Positions 1 to 7,417 of a stretch of DNA of 56,442 nt are shown here, piece after piece. Within the stretch, counting starts at the first letter, position 1, and each line of letters opens with the position of its first letter. The stretch is from Acidobacteriaceae bacterium (GTDB taxonomy: Bacteria; Acidobacteriota; Terriglobia; Terriglobales; Acidobacteriaceae). The notes under the pieces are model-generated. The model saw only the letters and a list, made by a program, of their open reading frames with translations. It was not told where the DNA came from and did no database searches. A program made the position numbers and the translations under genes. The stretch covers positions 1 through 56,442 of the forward strand of contig PMAT01000105.1 in assembly GCA_003152695.1 (NCBI GenBank), read 5' to 3'.

Positions 1-1
1 G

Positions 2-613
2 TTTCCCCGGACAGCAGTGAAACCAAGTAAGACCCCGGACGAGCGGAACAAAGACGTGCTGCCGTTTGTGAAGCTAATCTGTGAGCATGTGGAACTTGGC
101 ATTGTTTCGGCTGTCAAGGTGATTGACTATAAGAATGCGCACCCTCGATTTCGGCAAACGTTCGGTACAGACCCACTGTATTTTGCTTTTCAGCGGGCCA
201 TCTTCGGCATTTTGGATCACTGGGTCGCACCAGACAAATATGATGTTGGCCTCATTTTGGATGATGAGGAAGCAAAATCTATCGAATGCTATCGTTTCCT
301 CAAGAAGCTGAAGCTATCAAGTGAGCGGGTGCGAAAACAGGTAACAAGCATCTGCTTTACCGACGACAAGACCTCAGTCCAAGACCAAGCCGCTGACTTA
401 TTTTGTTATCTGAGTCGAATTGATCTTGAATGGACGTTCCTCAACAAACCGCACCCGTTTAGGCTGCTATGCGAGCCGCTGCGATCTAAGTATCCAGGCA
501 GGCGGCTCAACACAGCCGGAGGGCTATTCGAGGAAACTTATCTCGCCGAATTTCTCGACTCAGCAATCCGCATGGAGCAAGAAGCAAAGAAAGCGAATGG
601 CAAAAATGGCTGA
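2..613 (+). CDS. DUF3800-like protein, 5' end outside window
   Basis: The reading frame is open to the window edge; the first in-frame start is GTG at 17, so the gene probably begins upstream. The C-terminal half has a stretch ending VGLILDDEEAK, then about 40 residues later VQDQAADLFCYLSR. This resembles the 'DDE ... lQ.ADl.ay' part of DUF3800, an RNase H-like fold family of unknown function that is common in mobile and defence-rich regions. The expected N-terminal DESG motif is not visible, which fits a missing 5' end. The family call is my pattern recognition only. The neighbours are small hypotheticals and a transposase, so this is accessory DNA. Confidence 0.5.
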   Translation, partial: FPRTAVKPSKTPDERNKDVLPFVKLICEHVELGIVSAVKVIDYKNAHPRFRQTFGTDPLYFAFQRAIFGILDHWVAPDKYDVGLILDDEEAKSIECYRFLKKLKLSSERVRKQVTSICFTDDKTSVQDQAADLFCYLSRIDLEWTFLNKPHPFRLLCEPLRSKYPGRRLNTAGGLFEETYLAEFLDSAIRMEQEAKKANGKNG

Positions 614-681
614 CGATGAGTTCGCCAGATTCGTTGTGCGGGAGTGACTCCGTTAACTTTGCGGGGCGTATCATAACGAGT

Positions 682-849
682 ATGAAGCAACAGGCAGAGA
701 TGATCGAAGGGCCGGAAGCGTTTGAGCGCTTCCGCGAGGCGGCTAAGAAGATGCTGTCCGTGCCCAAGAGTGCGGTTCCTAATCCCTTCAACAAGAAGGC
801 CAGGGTCACACGCCCAGATGTCAGCCGCAAGCGGAAAGTAACGGGATGA
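682..849 (+). CDS. small conserved-looking hypothetical, 55 aa
   Basis: The frame is open from 616, but I choose ATG 682 (MKQQAEMIEGPEAFERF) because it starts the part that looks conserved: an acidic helix 'EGPEAFERFREA', then 'LSVPKSAVPNPF' and a very basic tail. Proteins of this shape recur beside phage and mobile genes as unannotated ORFs. No enzyme motif or membrane segment is visible. Its TGA overlaps the ATG of the next gene (ATGA at 846-849), suggesting translational coupling. Function unknown. Confidence 0.5.
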   Translation: MKQQAEMIEGPEAFERFREAAKKMLSVPKSAVPNPFNKKARVTRPDVSRKRKVTG

Positions 850-1466
850 AATACGCAATCGCTTTCGCTCTGGTCTTGCTCGGTTCCACTTTGTTCGCCC
901 AGCAGTTCAAAGGGCACGCAATCGGTGAGACGGCTCAGCAGTTTTTCTCGACAGCAACCGTAGCGGAATCCCGTCAGCTGACCGTAGAGTACTGCACCAC
1001 ATTACTCAATAATCCAAAGGCCATGAAGAAGCACCTTGGGTTAGCAATGCCCGTGGAGACACAGGGCTGTCAAGAGGTCATGGCTGCGCTTCAAGGTATG
1101 GATACAGAAGTAGGCAATCGCTTTGCAGATGCGCTTGGCCCCGGAAACACCAGATTCCATGCTGGCAAACTCGTCTACATGAAGTTCATCATGGATTCGC
1201 CGTATATCGACGTAGTGGCTGACATGACGAAGAAACTCAAGTCGTCGCCGGAGCAAAGCTACGTCACCTATCAAAATGGGTTTGGAGCTACTTTTCAACG
1301 CAGAAAAGCAATGTGGGTATCTGGCAATCTCATGGCCACAGTCGAAGAATCTCCCTCTGTTCCATTTAAGGGGGAGGCGCTACTCGTGACTATCTTTGAC
1401 GCGAAAGGGGCAGATGAGGCTTGGCAACGGCGCGAAGCTACTAGACCAAGCACTTTAGACCCGTAA
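846..1466 (+). CDS. secreted hypothetical protein, 206 aa
   Basis: A clear Sec signal peptide covers residues 1-18 (MKYAIAFALVLLGSTLFA), with likely cleavage before QQ. The mature part is about 188 residues, mixed alpha/beta, with two cysteines near residues 42 and 76 that could pair. I recognise no family. It starts inside the stop of the preceding small gene (ATGA overlap), so the two are probably co-translated. A GC-rich stem-loop lies 35 bases after the stop. Function unknown; the periplasmic or secreted location is inferred from the signal peptide. Confidence 0.6.
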   Translation: MKYAIAFALVLLGSTLFAQQFKGHAIGETAQQFFSTATVAESRQLTVEYCTTLLNNPKAMKKHLGLAMPVETQGCQEVMAALQGMDTEVGNRFADALGPGNTRFHAGKLVYMKFIMDSPYIDVVADMTKKLKSSPEQSYVTYQNGFGATFQRRKAMWVSGNLMATVEESPSVPFKGEALLVTIFDAKGADEAWQRREATRPSTLDP

Positions 1467-1500
1467 CGGTATTCTGGGGAAATCGGGCAGACAGCAAAAG

Positions 1501-1520
1501 GCCCGCTGGCAGGCGGGCTT
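1501..1520 (+). terminator. stem-loop, terminator candidate
   Basis: GCCCGC (1501-1506) pairs with GCGGGC (1513-1518) around a 6-base loop. It is preceded by an A-run and followed by only TT, so it would be a weak intrinsic terminator for the 846-1466 gene. Confidence 0.45.
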
Positions 1521-1628
1521 CGCTGAAACTATCGGAGCGCAATCCAACGGTAACACATTAGGTGTGCTTCGATGTGGTCAGGCGTGTACGTTTGTTGTTA
1601 CCCATCTAAACTTTGGGTCATCAAGGCA

Positions 1629-2417
1629 ATGACGGCCATTGTGCGCACACTCACGCGGGAGGGCTTCGTTCTTGCGGCGGATGGAAGAAACAGTGAGGCC
1701 ATAGGCGGCGCTGTCATCAGTGATTCAGTTCAAAAACTTTTCCCAATTAAAACGCTCATCGGTTCTTTTGCCTACTCTATTGCTGGAACGATTAACGTCA
1801 TCACGGATGACGGAACGGAAGTAGCAGTGAACCTGATCGACGAAGTTCGAAAGTCGGCGGAATCTCTAGCGACCCAGAAAACTAAGAATTTGGTGGGCTA
1901 TGCCGTAAGGCTTTGCCGGCCGGTTTGCCGGGCACTAGAAGATGCGCGGAAGTTAGGCCGCTTCTCCCGCTACCCGTCATATCAGCCGAGCGTACCAAGC
2001 GAGCGCGGTAACACAATCATGCGACTTTGCATTGATGGCTTTCGGGAGGGATACCCTTCGTCTGTAGCGATCCGGCTTTTCCATGAAAATGATAGGCTTT
2101 GCGAGCCCGAAATTATGACGGAAACGAACTATGTTGGGCTTCACAGGGCGTTAGCTCCTGTTCGGCTTATTGGAAGTATATTGTGGGAGGCGGAGGGCGA
2201 TCCACGTTTAGCGGCCTACAAGGGGCCGCAGATACTTCCAAAGGACATCACCCTACAGGATGCGATTGATCGTTCGCGTTCTTATATTCAGGCGCATTCC
2301 GATCCAGAAGCCATCGCCATTGACGATGACTGCCGTTCCGTTGGCGGTCACATCCACATCGCCACGATTACCCCGTCCGAAGGGTTTAGGTGGATTATCG
2401 AACCGGTCTGTGAGTGA
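1629..2417 (+). CDS. proteasome-like Ntn hydrolase, 262 aa
   Basis: The frame is open from ATG 1572, but I choose ATG 1629 because removal of Met would expose Thr1. The sequence then reads like a proteasome beta subunit: 'TAIVRTLTREGFVLAADGR' puts Asp exactly at position 17, and 'VQKLFPI' puts Lys at 35, where beta subunits have Lys33 before a similar hydrophobic run. A small-residue strand 'SIAGTI' and a C-terminal 'GGHIHIATITPSEGFRWI' also resemble the family. The usual D-x-x-S-G-G site appears altered to C-R-S-V-G-G. At 262 residues it is longer than HslV (about 175) and similar to Anbu or BPH-type proteins. No ATPase partner is nearby. The fold call is inference; proteolysis is unproven. 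Confidence 0.6.
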   Translation: MTAIVRTLTREGFVLAADGRNSEAIGGAVISDSVQKLFPIKTLIGSFAYSIAGTINVITDDGTEVAVNLIDEVRKSAESLATQKTKNLVGYAVRLCRPVCRALEDARKLGRFSRYPSYQPSVPSERGNTIMRLCIDGFREGYPSSVAIRLFHENDRLCEPEIMTETNYVGLHRALAPVRLIGSILWEAEGDPRLAAYKGPQILPKDITLQDAIDRSRSYIQAHSDPEAIAIDDDCRSVGGHIHIATITPSEGFRWIIEPVCE

Positions 2418-2452
2418 TGCGCTTCCCGCGCTTCTGGCGTTGCCGTTCTTTC

Positions 2453-3415
2453 TCAGTTAGGACACGTCGCACTGTCAGTCTTGCCAGTGACCTCATCCCA
2501 AGTGAGCCGCTTTCCGACGATTTGAGTAGCGGCCATCTTGAAGCGGTCAAAATCGTTCATGTCATTTCGATTGTTGAAGCGATAGGCTTGCTCATCAAGG
2601 TAGCGAAATAGATGGAAAGGTTCCACGCTCACATAGGTTCCATTGATGCCGCGCTTCAACAGGCTCCAGAAGTTTTCGAGTCCATTGGTGTGAACCTTCC
2701 CGTCAACGTACTTCTCGGCATGGTCAATCACTTGGTGAGCGTACTCCTGGGCCAGTCCATCATAGGACTTGAGCGCATCAGAATAGAGCGCTGCTCCCGC
2801 TGCGACATGATCCCTCACTTCGGCTTGTAGTGCGCTCTTGCGGCGATTCGGAACAACCTTCACGCGAACCCTGCCGCCGCGCTCCAAGATGCCCATGACG
2901 GCTGTCTTGTCTTTGCCGCCAGTACCAGTGATGCGACGCTCCCGTTTGTCAACGTGCATGTTGCGAGCCTTGCCGCCAATGAAAGTTTCATCAACTTCGA
3001 CTTCGCCGGATAACTTATCGAACGTGCCTTCGTGAAGCGCGTAGCGGATACGATGATTCAGGAACCATGCGGACTTCTGAGTGATGCCCAAGTCCTTCGC
3101 CACTTCACAGGAGCTAATGCCGTTCTTGCAGTTGACGACGAGCCACAAAGCAGCGAGCCACTTATCGACGCCAATAGGCGAGTCCTCCATCGTGGTTCCG
3201 GTCTTCAGTGAGAACTTTGCATGGTCATGCTTTCCGTAGCACTTCCATACGCGCTCTTTCTCAATCCAGAACACCTTGTCCGATCCGCAGCGCGGACATT
3301 TTACGACGCCATCCTGCCAGCGAAGGCCGATCATAAAGCTCTTGCAGTTCTCAAAATCGGCGTAGTGCAGAATCGCTTCTTGTAGGGTTTTTGGGTCTCT
3401 CTCTGTGGCTTTCAT
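2453..3415 (-). CDS. IS1595-family (ISXO2-like) transposase, 320 aa
   Basis: The N-terminal zinc ribbon (CPRCGSDKVFW, then a KCY segment) is followed by a helix-turn-helix-like stretch and a DDE-type ISXO2 domain. The visible motifs are EVDETFIGGKA, LYSDALKSYDGL and the terminal HTNGLENFWSLLKRG. About 320 residues is normal for the family and the frame is intact. The stop lies 35 bases from the end of the Ntn-hydrolase gene, which it faces. I looked for terminal inverted repeats on both sides and could not define them. It catalyses cut-and-paste transposition of its own element. Confidence 0.9.
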   Translation of the reverse strand: MKATERDPKTLQEAILHYADFENCKSFMIGLRWQDGVVKCPRCGSDKVFWIEKERVWKCYGKHDHAKFSLKTGTTMEDSPIGVDKWLAALWLVVNCKNGISSCEVAKDLGITQKSAWFLNHRIRYALHEGTFDKLSGEVEVDETFIGGKARNMHVDKRERRITGTGGKDKTAVMGILERGGRVRVKVVPNRRKSALQAEVRDHVAAGAALYSDALKSYDGLAQEYAHQVIDHAEKYVDGKVHTNGLENFWSLLKRGINGTYVSVEPFHLFRYLDEQAYRFNNRNDMNDFDRFKMAATQIVGKRLTWDEVTGKTDSATCPN

Positions 3416-3421
3416 GCTCTA

Positions 3422-3450
3422 ATCATGCCACAATTGCGTTAGTCTGTCAA
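3422..3450 (-). promoter_or_regulatory. sigma-70 promoter of the transposase
   Basis: On the minus strand, TTGACA (3445-3450) and CATGAT (3422-3427) are separated by exactly 17 bases. The -10 ends 7 bases before the ATG at 3415, so the transcript would start at or next to the start codon and be leaderless. Confidence 0.5.
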
Positions 3451-3908
3451 GTAAATAGTTGCCCTACGGAGGGACAGTTGCCAGAAAACAGGGGTCAGGG
3501 GTTAGGGGTCAGGTTGGAACCCACCCTGTCACCAAAACAGGGCGACAAGGGTGGAGCACCCGCGCAACGGGAGGAAACAGCAGGTCCCTCCGCTCGGGCC
3601 TACGGTCCTCGGTCGGGATGACAAATTTGAACGGGTCGGGATGACAAGGCGGTGGATAGTGATTAGTGGCTGGTGGATAGTGAACAACCGTTGCTGCTAT
3701 GGAACTCACGACAAGTATGAACCAAGTGCATGGCAAGTCCTTATTCCGCAGTATCTTACGTGTAAGTCTCAGGGGCTCAGGATCTTGGCGGAGGGGTCAT
3801 GCAAGCCATTGAAATGACGCGAGTTATTGGCGCTCCTAACCCCTGCAAACACAGGATCTTACGAGCAAGATCGTCATATCAAAGGAGTTACAGAAAGGGG
3901 GTGGCCCC
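3451..3908. repeat. gene-free DNA with degenerate dispersed repeats
   Basis: I see no credible gene. It holds runs of the words GGGGTCAGGGGTTAGGGGTCAG (split over 3487-3511), CCCACCCTGTC...GACAAGGGTGG (3521-3555), a degraded 'GGTCC...CGGTCGGGATGACA' copy (3581-3646), and GGATAGTGATTAGTGGCTGG-type words (3653-3682). These match repeat families seen elsewhere in the window. The last part (3886-3905) carries the GGGGGTGG ribosome-binding site of the next gene. Confidence 0.5.
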
Positions 3909-4367
3909 TTGAGTCTTCCTACTCTTGAAGCTACCGATACGAGTCTTTATGCGATCTGCGAGCACATCAAGCCGAGCGGTGAGCATTGCGGTTCGCCCGC
4001 GTGGCACGACGAGAAATACTGCTATCACCACACCGAGGTGCGCAAACGCGCTCCCAAGACCAACCTCTTTGTGCGGCTGTTTAACCCTCATCCAGAGCAG
4101 CACCCTGATTACCGGTATGAGATGCCCTATCTGGAGGACCCGGCGGCCATACAGATCGGCTTTATGCAGTTGATCCATGGCGTGGCGCAAGAACTGATTC
4201 GGCCGGACCGCGCGAAGCTGATCCTGTCGGCGCTGCACGGCGCGGCGCTCAACCTGCGGATGATGGAGAAGGCCGAAGCTCGGCGGGAACGCGCGTCGGT
4301 TCCAAGAACAGTTGTCAGTAGTCAGTTGCCAGTTGTCAGTTCGGAAGAATGCAAGGAAGCGAGATGA
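3909..4367 (+). CDS. hypothetical protein with Cys/His cluster, 152 aa
   Basis: TTG start at 3909, chosen because a strong GGGGGTGG lies four bases upstream and no ATG precedes the conserved part. Residues 16-41 hold Cys and His residues spaced C-x8-C and C-x2-HH (ICEHIK, EHCGSPAW, YCYHHTEVR), which could bind one zinc. After that comes a mostly helical segment rich in Leu and Arg. The last 20 or so residues (VVSSQLPVVSSEECKEAR) are encoded by the intergenic CAGTTGTCAGT repeat, so the original C-terminus was probably replaced or extended. No known function. Confidence 0.6.
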   Translation: MSLPTLEATDTSLYAICEHIKPSGEHCGSPAWHDEKYCYHHTEVRKRAPKTNLFVRLFNPHPEQHPDYRYEMPYLEDPAAIQIGFMQLIHGVAQELIRPDRAKLILSALHGAALNLRMMEKAEARRERASVPRTVVSSQLPVVSSEECKEAR

Positions 4368-4548
4368 CAGCGCTGATGAGACGAGAGCCGCAGGTTCCTC
4401 CGCTTGTCAGTTGCCAGTAGTCAGTAGCCAGTTGTCAGTTGGGAAGAACGGGATGACAAGAACCAGTTGTCAGTTGCCAGTAGTCAGTTGTCAGCAAGAA
4501 CAACCGCAGATCCTTCGACTCGTCGCTCCGCTCCTCGCTCAGGATGAC
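4303..4548. repeat. CAGTTGTCAGT/TTGCCAGTAGTCAG direct repeat tract and palindrome
   Basis: Three clusters (about 4309-4341, 4405-4440 and 4463-4494) repeat the 7- to 9-base words CAGTTGTCAG, GTTGCCAG and TAGTCAG. They are followed at 4504-4548 by an inverted copy of the CATCCTGAGCG...GAGTCGAAGGATC element. The clusters are irregular and lack unique spacers, so this is not CRISPR. The first cluster runs into the end of the 3909 gene. Confidence 0.75.
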
Positions 4549-4572
4549 AACTCTAAAGAGTATGGGCGCGAC

Positions 4573-5739
4573 TTACCGCACCGAGGCCTTTCCTGCCGCC
4601 GACACCGGAACCTGCTCCACGATTTCGATGCCGAAGCCTTCGAGGCCGGCGACCTTGCGGGGATGGTTGGTGAGCAGGCGAATGCGCTTGAGGTTCAGGT
4701 CCGACAGAATTTGCGCGCCGATGCCGATCTCGCGCTGGATGCGCCGCTGGCTTTCGGGCAGCGTGGCCAGTTGCTGCTCGTGGTGAAACTGGATGGTCAT
4801 GCGGTCGCCCAGCCGCTCCACCGAATAGCCCTTGGAGGTCGAGTGCAGGTAGATCAGCGCGCCGCGGCCTTCTTCGGCGATGCGGCGCATGGCGGCGTCG
4901 ATGACATCGCGGCATCCGCACCACTTCGCGCCGAAGACATCGCCCACCAGGCAGTGCGAATGCATACGCACCAGCACCGGCTCGTCGTCCGCATTCTCCA
5001 CGTCGCCCTTGACCATGGCGATGTGCGAGTCGCCGGTGATCTCCGACTCGTAGGCGATCATGCGGAAGTCGCCGTAAGCGGTGGGCACAACCGCCTCAGC
5101 CAGCCGCCGCACGTAGCGTTCGTGCGCCATGCGGTAGCGGATCAGCTCGGCGACGGTGAGCATCTTCATGTCGTGGCGGCGGCAGAATTCGGTCAGCTCA
5201 GGAACGCGCGCCATGGTGCCGTCGTCGCTCATGATCTCGCAAATCACGCCCGCCGGAACCAGCCCCGCGAGGCGCGCCAGATCGACCGAGGCTTCCGTCT
5301 GTCCGGCGCGCACCAGTACGCCGCCTTTGCGGGCGCGCAGCGGGAAGATGTGTCCGGGACGCGCCAGATCGTTGGGCCGGGTTGCCGGATCAATCGCCAC
5401 GCGGATGGTTTGCGAGCGGTCGTAGGCCGAGATACCGGTGGTGACGCCGTCCTTGGCGTCGATGGACTCGGTGAACGCGGTGCCGAAGTTGGAGGTGTTC
5501 TCGGCGGACATCTGGCCGAGGCGAAGGTAGTCGAGGCGCTCCTCGGTCATGGCCAGGCAGACCAGGCCGCGGCCGTATTTGGCCATGAAGTTGATGGCGT
5601 CCGGGGTGATCTTCTCGGCGGCCATGGTGAGGTCGCCTTCGTTTTCGCGATCTTCGTCGTCGATGACCACAATCATGCGGCCGGCGCGGATTTCCTCCAG
5701 CGCGGTCTCGACGTCGCAAAATGGAGAATGCGTGGGCAT
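4573..5739 (-). CDS. ribBA: RibBA-type protein: DHBP synthase with degenerate GTP cyclohydrolase II half
   Basis: ATG 5739 (MPTHSPF) fits the family N-terminus better than the upstream ATG at 5793; neither has a clear ribosome-binding site. Residues 1-200 are a complete 3,4-dihydroxy-2-butanone-4-phosphate synthase with [14 protein letters not shown], which makes the four-carbon riboflavin precursor from ribulose 5-phosphate. The C-terminal half keeps the GCHII zinc ligands ([15 protein letters not shown]) and LTNHPRKV. However, the catalytic segment that reads HRQEGRNIGLLNK in E. coli RibA is replaced by [12 protein letters not shown]. The second half may therefore be inactive or altered, as in RibBX proteins. 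It stands alone, with no rib neighbours. Confidence 0.85.
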   Translation of the reverse strand: MPTHSPFCDVETALEEIRAGRMIVVIDDEDRENEGDLTMAAEKITPDAINFMAKYGRGLVCLAMTEERLDYLRLGQMSAENTSNFGTAFTESIDAKDGVTTGISAYDRSQTIRVAIDPATRPNDLARPGHIFPLRARKGGVLVRAGQTEASVDLARLAGLVPAGVICEIMSDDGTMARVPELTEFCRRHDMKMLTVAELIRYRMAHERYVRRLAEAVVPTAYGDFRMIAYESEITGDSHIAMVKGDVENADDEPVLVRMHSHCLVGDVFGAKWCGCRDVIDAAMRRIAEEGRGALIYLHSTSKGYSVERLGDRMTIQFHHEQQLATLPESQRRIQREIGIGAQILSDLNLKRIRLLTNHPRKVAGLEGFGIEIVEQVPVSAAGKASVR

Positions 5740-5834
5740 GGATGGCTTGGTGAAGATTTTAGCAGGGAAGCGGGAAGGGCCGCTGTTCGCCATCCGCTGT
5801 TCGCCAGAGCATCAGATCAAGCGATACGCAACAG

Positions 5835-5857
5835 AAAAGGGCCGCACACGGCGGCCC
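5835..5857 (-). terminator. rho-independent terminator of the 75-aa gene
   Basis: Read on the minus strand, a 7-bp stem GGGCCGC/GCGGCCC with a 5-base loop (5839-5857) is followed by TTTT (5835-5838). It lies 23 bases after the stop of the 5880-6107 gene. Confidence 0.7.
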
Positions 5858-5879
5858 TAACGGAAATCGGATGACCGAC

Positions 5880-6107
5880 TTACAGGGTGGACTCGATTTC
5901 GAATCCCCAGGCCTCCAGAAGAGGCTCGGGGATGTACTTGGAGTTCTTATTCTTGCGCGCCCATTCCCGCAGACGGGTGGAACGGATGTACTGGTCAGGT
6001 TGGAGCTTGAACTCTTTCACCACCTGCTCGAATTCAGTGATCGTGGGAACAACCGGTCCGATCGGTTCCGGCTTGCCCCAATTAGGATTGCCACGACGTT
6101 TTGCCAT
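5880..6107 (-). CDS. small basic hypothetical protein, 75 aa
   Basis: ATG 6107 has a GGCGGAAAGA ribosome-binding site upstream, and an intrinsic terminator follows the stop, so this is a real monocistronic gene. It begins MAKRRGNPNWGKP and continues with a helical, charged region (FEQVVKEFKLQPDQY, LREWARKNKNSKYIPE). It ends in the hydrophobic-acidic EAWGFEIESTL. The Arg/Lys-rich N-terminus and small size suggest nucleic-acid or regulatory binding, but no domain is recognised. No membrane segment or signal peptide is present. Confidence 0.7.
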   Translation of the reverse strand: MAKRRGNPNWGKPEPIGPVVPTITEFEQVVKEFKLQPDQYIRSTRLREWARKNKNSKYIPEPLLEAWGFEIESTL

Positions 6108-6540
6108 ATCTGCGCTCTTTCCGCCTTCGAGATTTATTATGAGGATGACGTAATTGGCCCTAAATGATGCCTACGCAGCCCGGTTATCTGATTGGATTCG
6201 CGCCACTTCTACAACGATTCAAGAGGCGCGTTTGTCCCGTGGGGGACACGAGGGCAGGGTCCCAACAAAAGGCCTAGAGACTGCCTACTATACCTCGCTT
6301 TTCCCCCTAGATCAAAGGAAAATGAAAATTCGGTAATGGTACAGTTTTGTACCATTACCGAAAATTCTTACGGCTGGTGCGGAAAATCCACAAGAGCCGC
6401 CACAATCTTCGCTTATCCCTCGCGGAATGAGACGGTTGGGGACGAGAAACGTGAGCAGAAAGGCGGGAAAGTCCTACGGCCGCCGACTCAGGAGCGCAGA
6501 TCATTGCGCGGTGACGGTGGTCAGATGCCGCTTTGCGGAC
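6108..6540. other. 433-base gene-free interval
   Basis: It contains short open frames on the plus strand, but none has protein-like composition or a ribosome-binding site. The notable content is the perfect 30-base palindrome at 6331-6360 (listed separately) and the promoter region of the 75-aa gene. Confidence 0.5.
6331..6360. promoter_or_regulatory. perfect 13-bp inverted repeat with 4-base loop
   Basis: CGGTAATGGTACA is mirrored by TGTACCATTACCG around GTTT. The same hexamer AAAATT flanks both sides in direct orientation. No T-run follows on either strand beyond short Ts, so an operator (a TACA-N4-TGTA core, similar to BlaI-type boxes) or an RNA hairpin is as likely as a terminator. It sits between two diverging minus and plus intervals without an obvious target gene. 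Confidence 0.5.
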
Positions 6541-7272
6541 TCACTGAACGGTCAGCGTTATAGGGTTGCTGGTGACCGTGCCGACGGAGCCAGCGGACGT
6601 AGCAGTGATGACCGTAGTTCCTACCGCCACGCTCGTGGCCAACCCACTGCCGCTGCTGAGACCGGTGCTGATCGTAGCTGTGCTCGTGGTAGACGAACTC
6701 CAAATTACGGCGTTTGTAATATCCTGGTTAGCCGATCCATTAGCGTAGGCGTAGAACTGCAGGGTCGATGGTATCCCGGACATCGAAGCGGTCGATTGGG
6801 GAAGAGTACTCCCCTGCGTCGTGGTAATTGATATGGTTGTCAAGTTTTCGACCGTGACGGTGACGCTGCCTGTCCCGCTGACGCCTTGCGCGGTGGCCGT
6901 TATGGTTGCGGTACCCGTGCCGACTCCCGTGACCAGTCCGCCGTTCGAGATCGTGGCTACGGTGTCATCCGAACTTGACCAACCGACCGCGGATCCCGAA
7001 AGCGGCTGCCTGCTTCCGTCGGAGTAGGTGCCGGTGGCGGTTAGCTGCTGCGTGCCGTTGATGGCGATCGTGGTCGAAGCGGGGGTGATAAAAATTGAAC
7101 TTATTGAAGGATTTATAAAGAAACCCGTGCAGCCTGCCCACGCCAGGCATAGGAGAATGGCGATGCCTGTCGCTAGCAGTAAGCGCCGCCTAAGACCGAG
7201 CCGCCGAAGAACACTGCCATGAGAAGACAAATGGAGCTTCTGGTTGCGTCTGCGCCGGACTATATCATTCAT
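6541..7272 (-). CDS. Ig-like (Big_2) repeat lipoprotein, 243 aa
   Basis: ATG 7272 is preferred over GTG 7278; GGAG words precede both. An Arg-rich N-terminus (residues 7-30) is followed by a hydrophobic segment LLLATGIAILLCLAWAGC that could be a lipobox-type signal or a TM anchor. Two bacterial Ig-like group 2 domains follow. The first begins 'ITPASTTIAINGTQQLTATGTYSDGS' (split) with 'WSSSDDTVATIS' and 'GTATITATAQG'. The second has 'TLQFYAYANGS', 'VIWSSSTTSTATIS' and 'GTTVITATSAG'. Big_2 domains mediate surface adhesion or serve as structural spacers. The exact role is unknown; it is transcribed alone. Confidence 0.8.
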   Translation of the reverse strand: MNDIVRRRRNQKLHLSSHGSVLRRLGLRRRLLLATGIAILLCLAWAGCTGFFINPSISSIFITPASTTIAINGTQQLTATGTYSDGSRQPLSGSAVGWSSSDDTVATISNGGLVTGVGTGTATITATAQGVSGTGSVTVTVENLTTISITTTQGSTLPQSTASMSGIPSTLQFYAYANGSANQDITNAVIWSSSTTSTATISTGLSSGSGLATSVAVGTTVITATSAGSVGTVTSNPITLTVQ

Positions 7273-7417
7273 CTCCACTCATCTCCACTCCCGAGATTAA
7301 CCCCAGTTTGATCACTGAGTTGTCAAGGACGGGTCAATTTGAGCACGTTTCAAATTTGCTTGCACTTCCAATCCCGTATCTTACTACGGCGCGAAACCGT
7401 CTGCAGCGATGCTTCTG

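Noticed and set aside
2453-3475. Terminal inverted repeats for the IS1595 element
   Set aside because: I compared the outside flanks and found no convincing pair, so element ends are not given.
4303-4500. CRISPR array
   Set aside because: The words are 7-10 bases, irregularly spaced, and lack unique spacers; no cas gene is present.
4312-5874. 520-residue open frame opposite the RibBA-type gene
   Set aside because: It starts in the repeat tract and is His/Ala/Gly/Arg-rich, antisense to a recognised enzyme.
6192-6563. 123-residue plus-strand frame in the 433-base gap
   Set aside because: No ribosome-binding site, crosses the perfect palindrome, and the composition is not protein-like.
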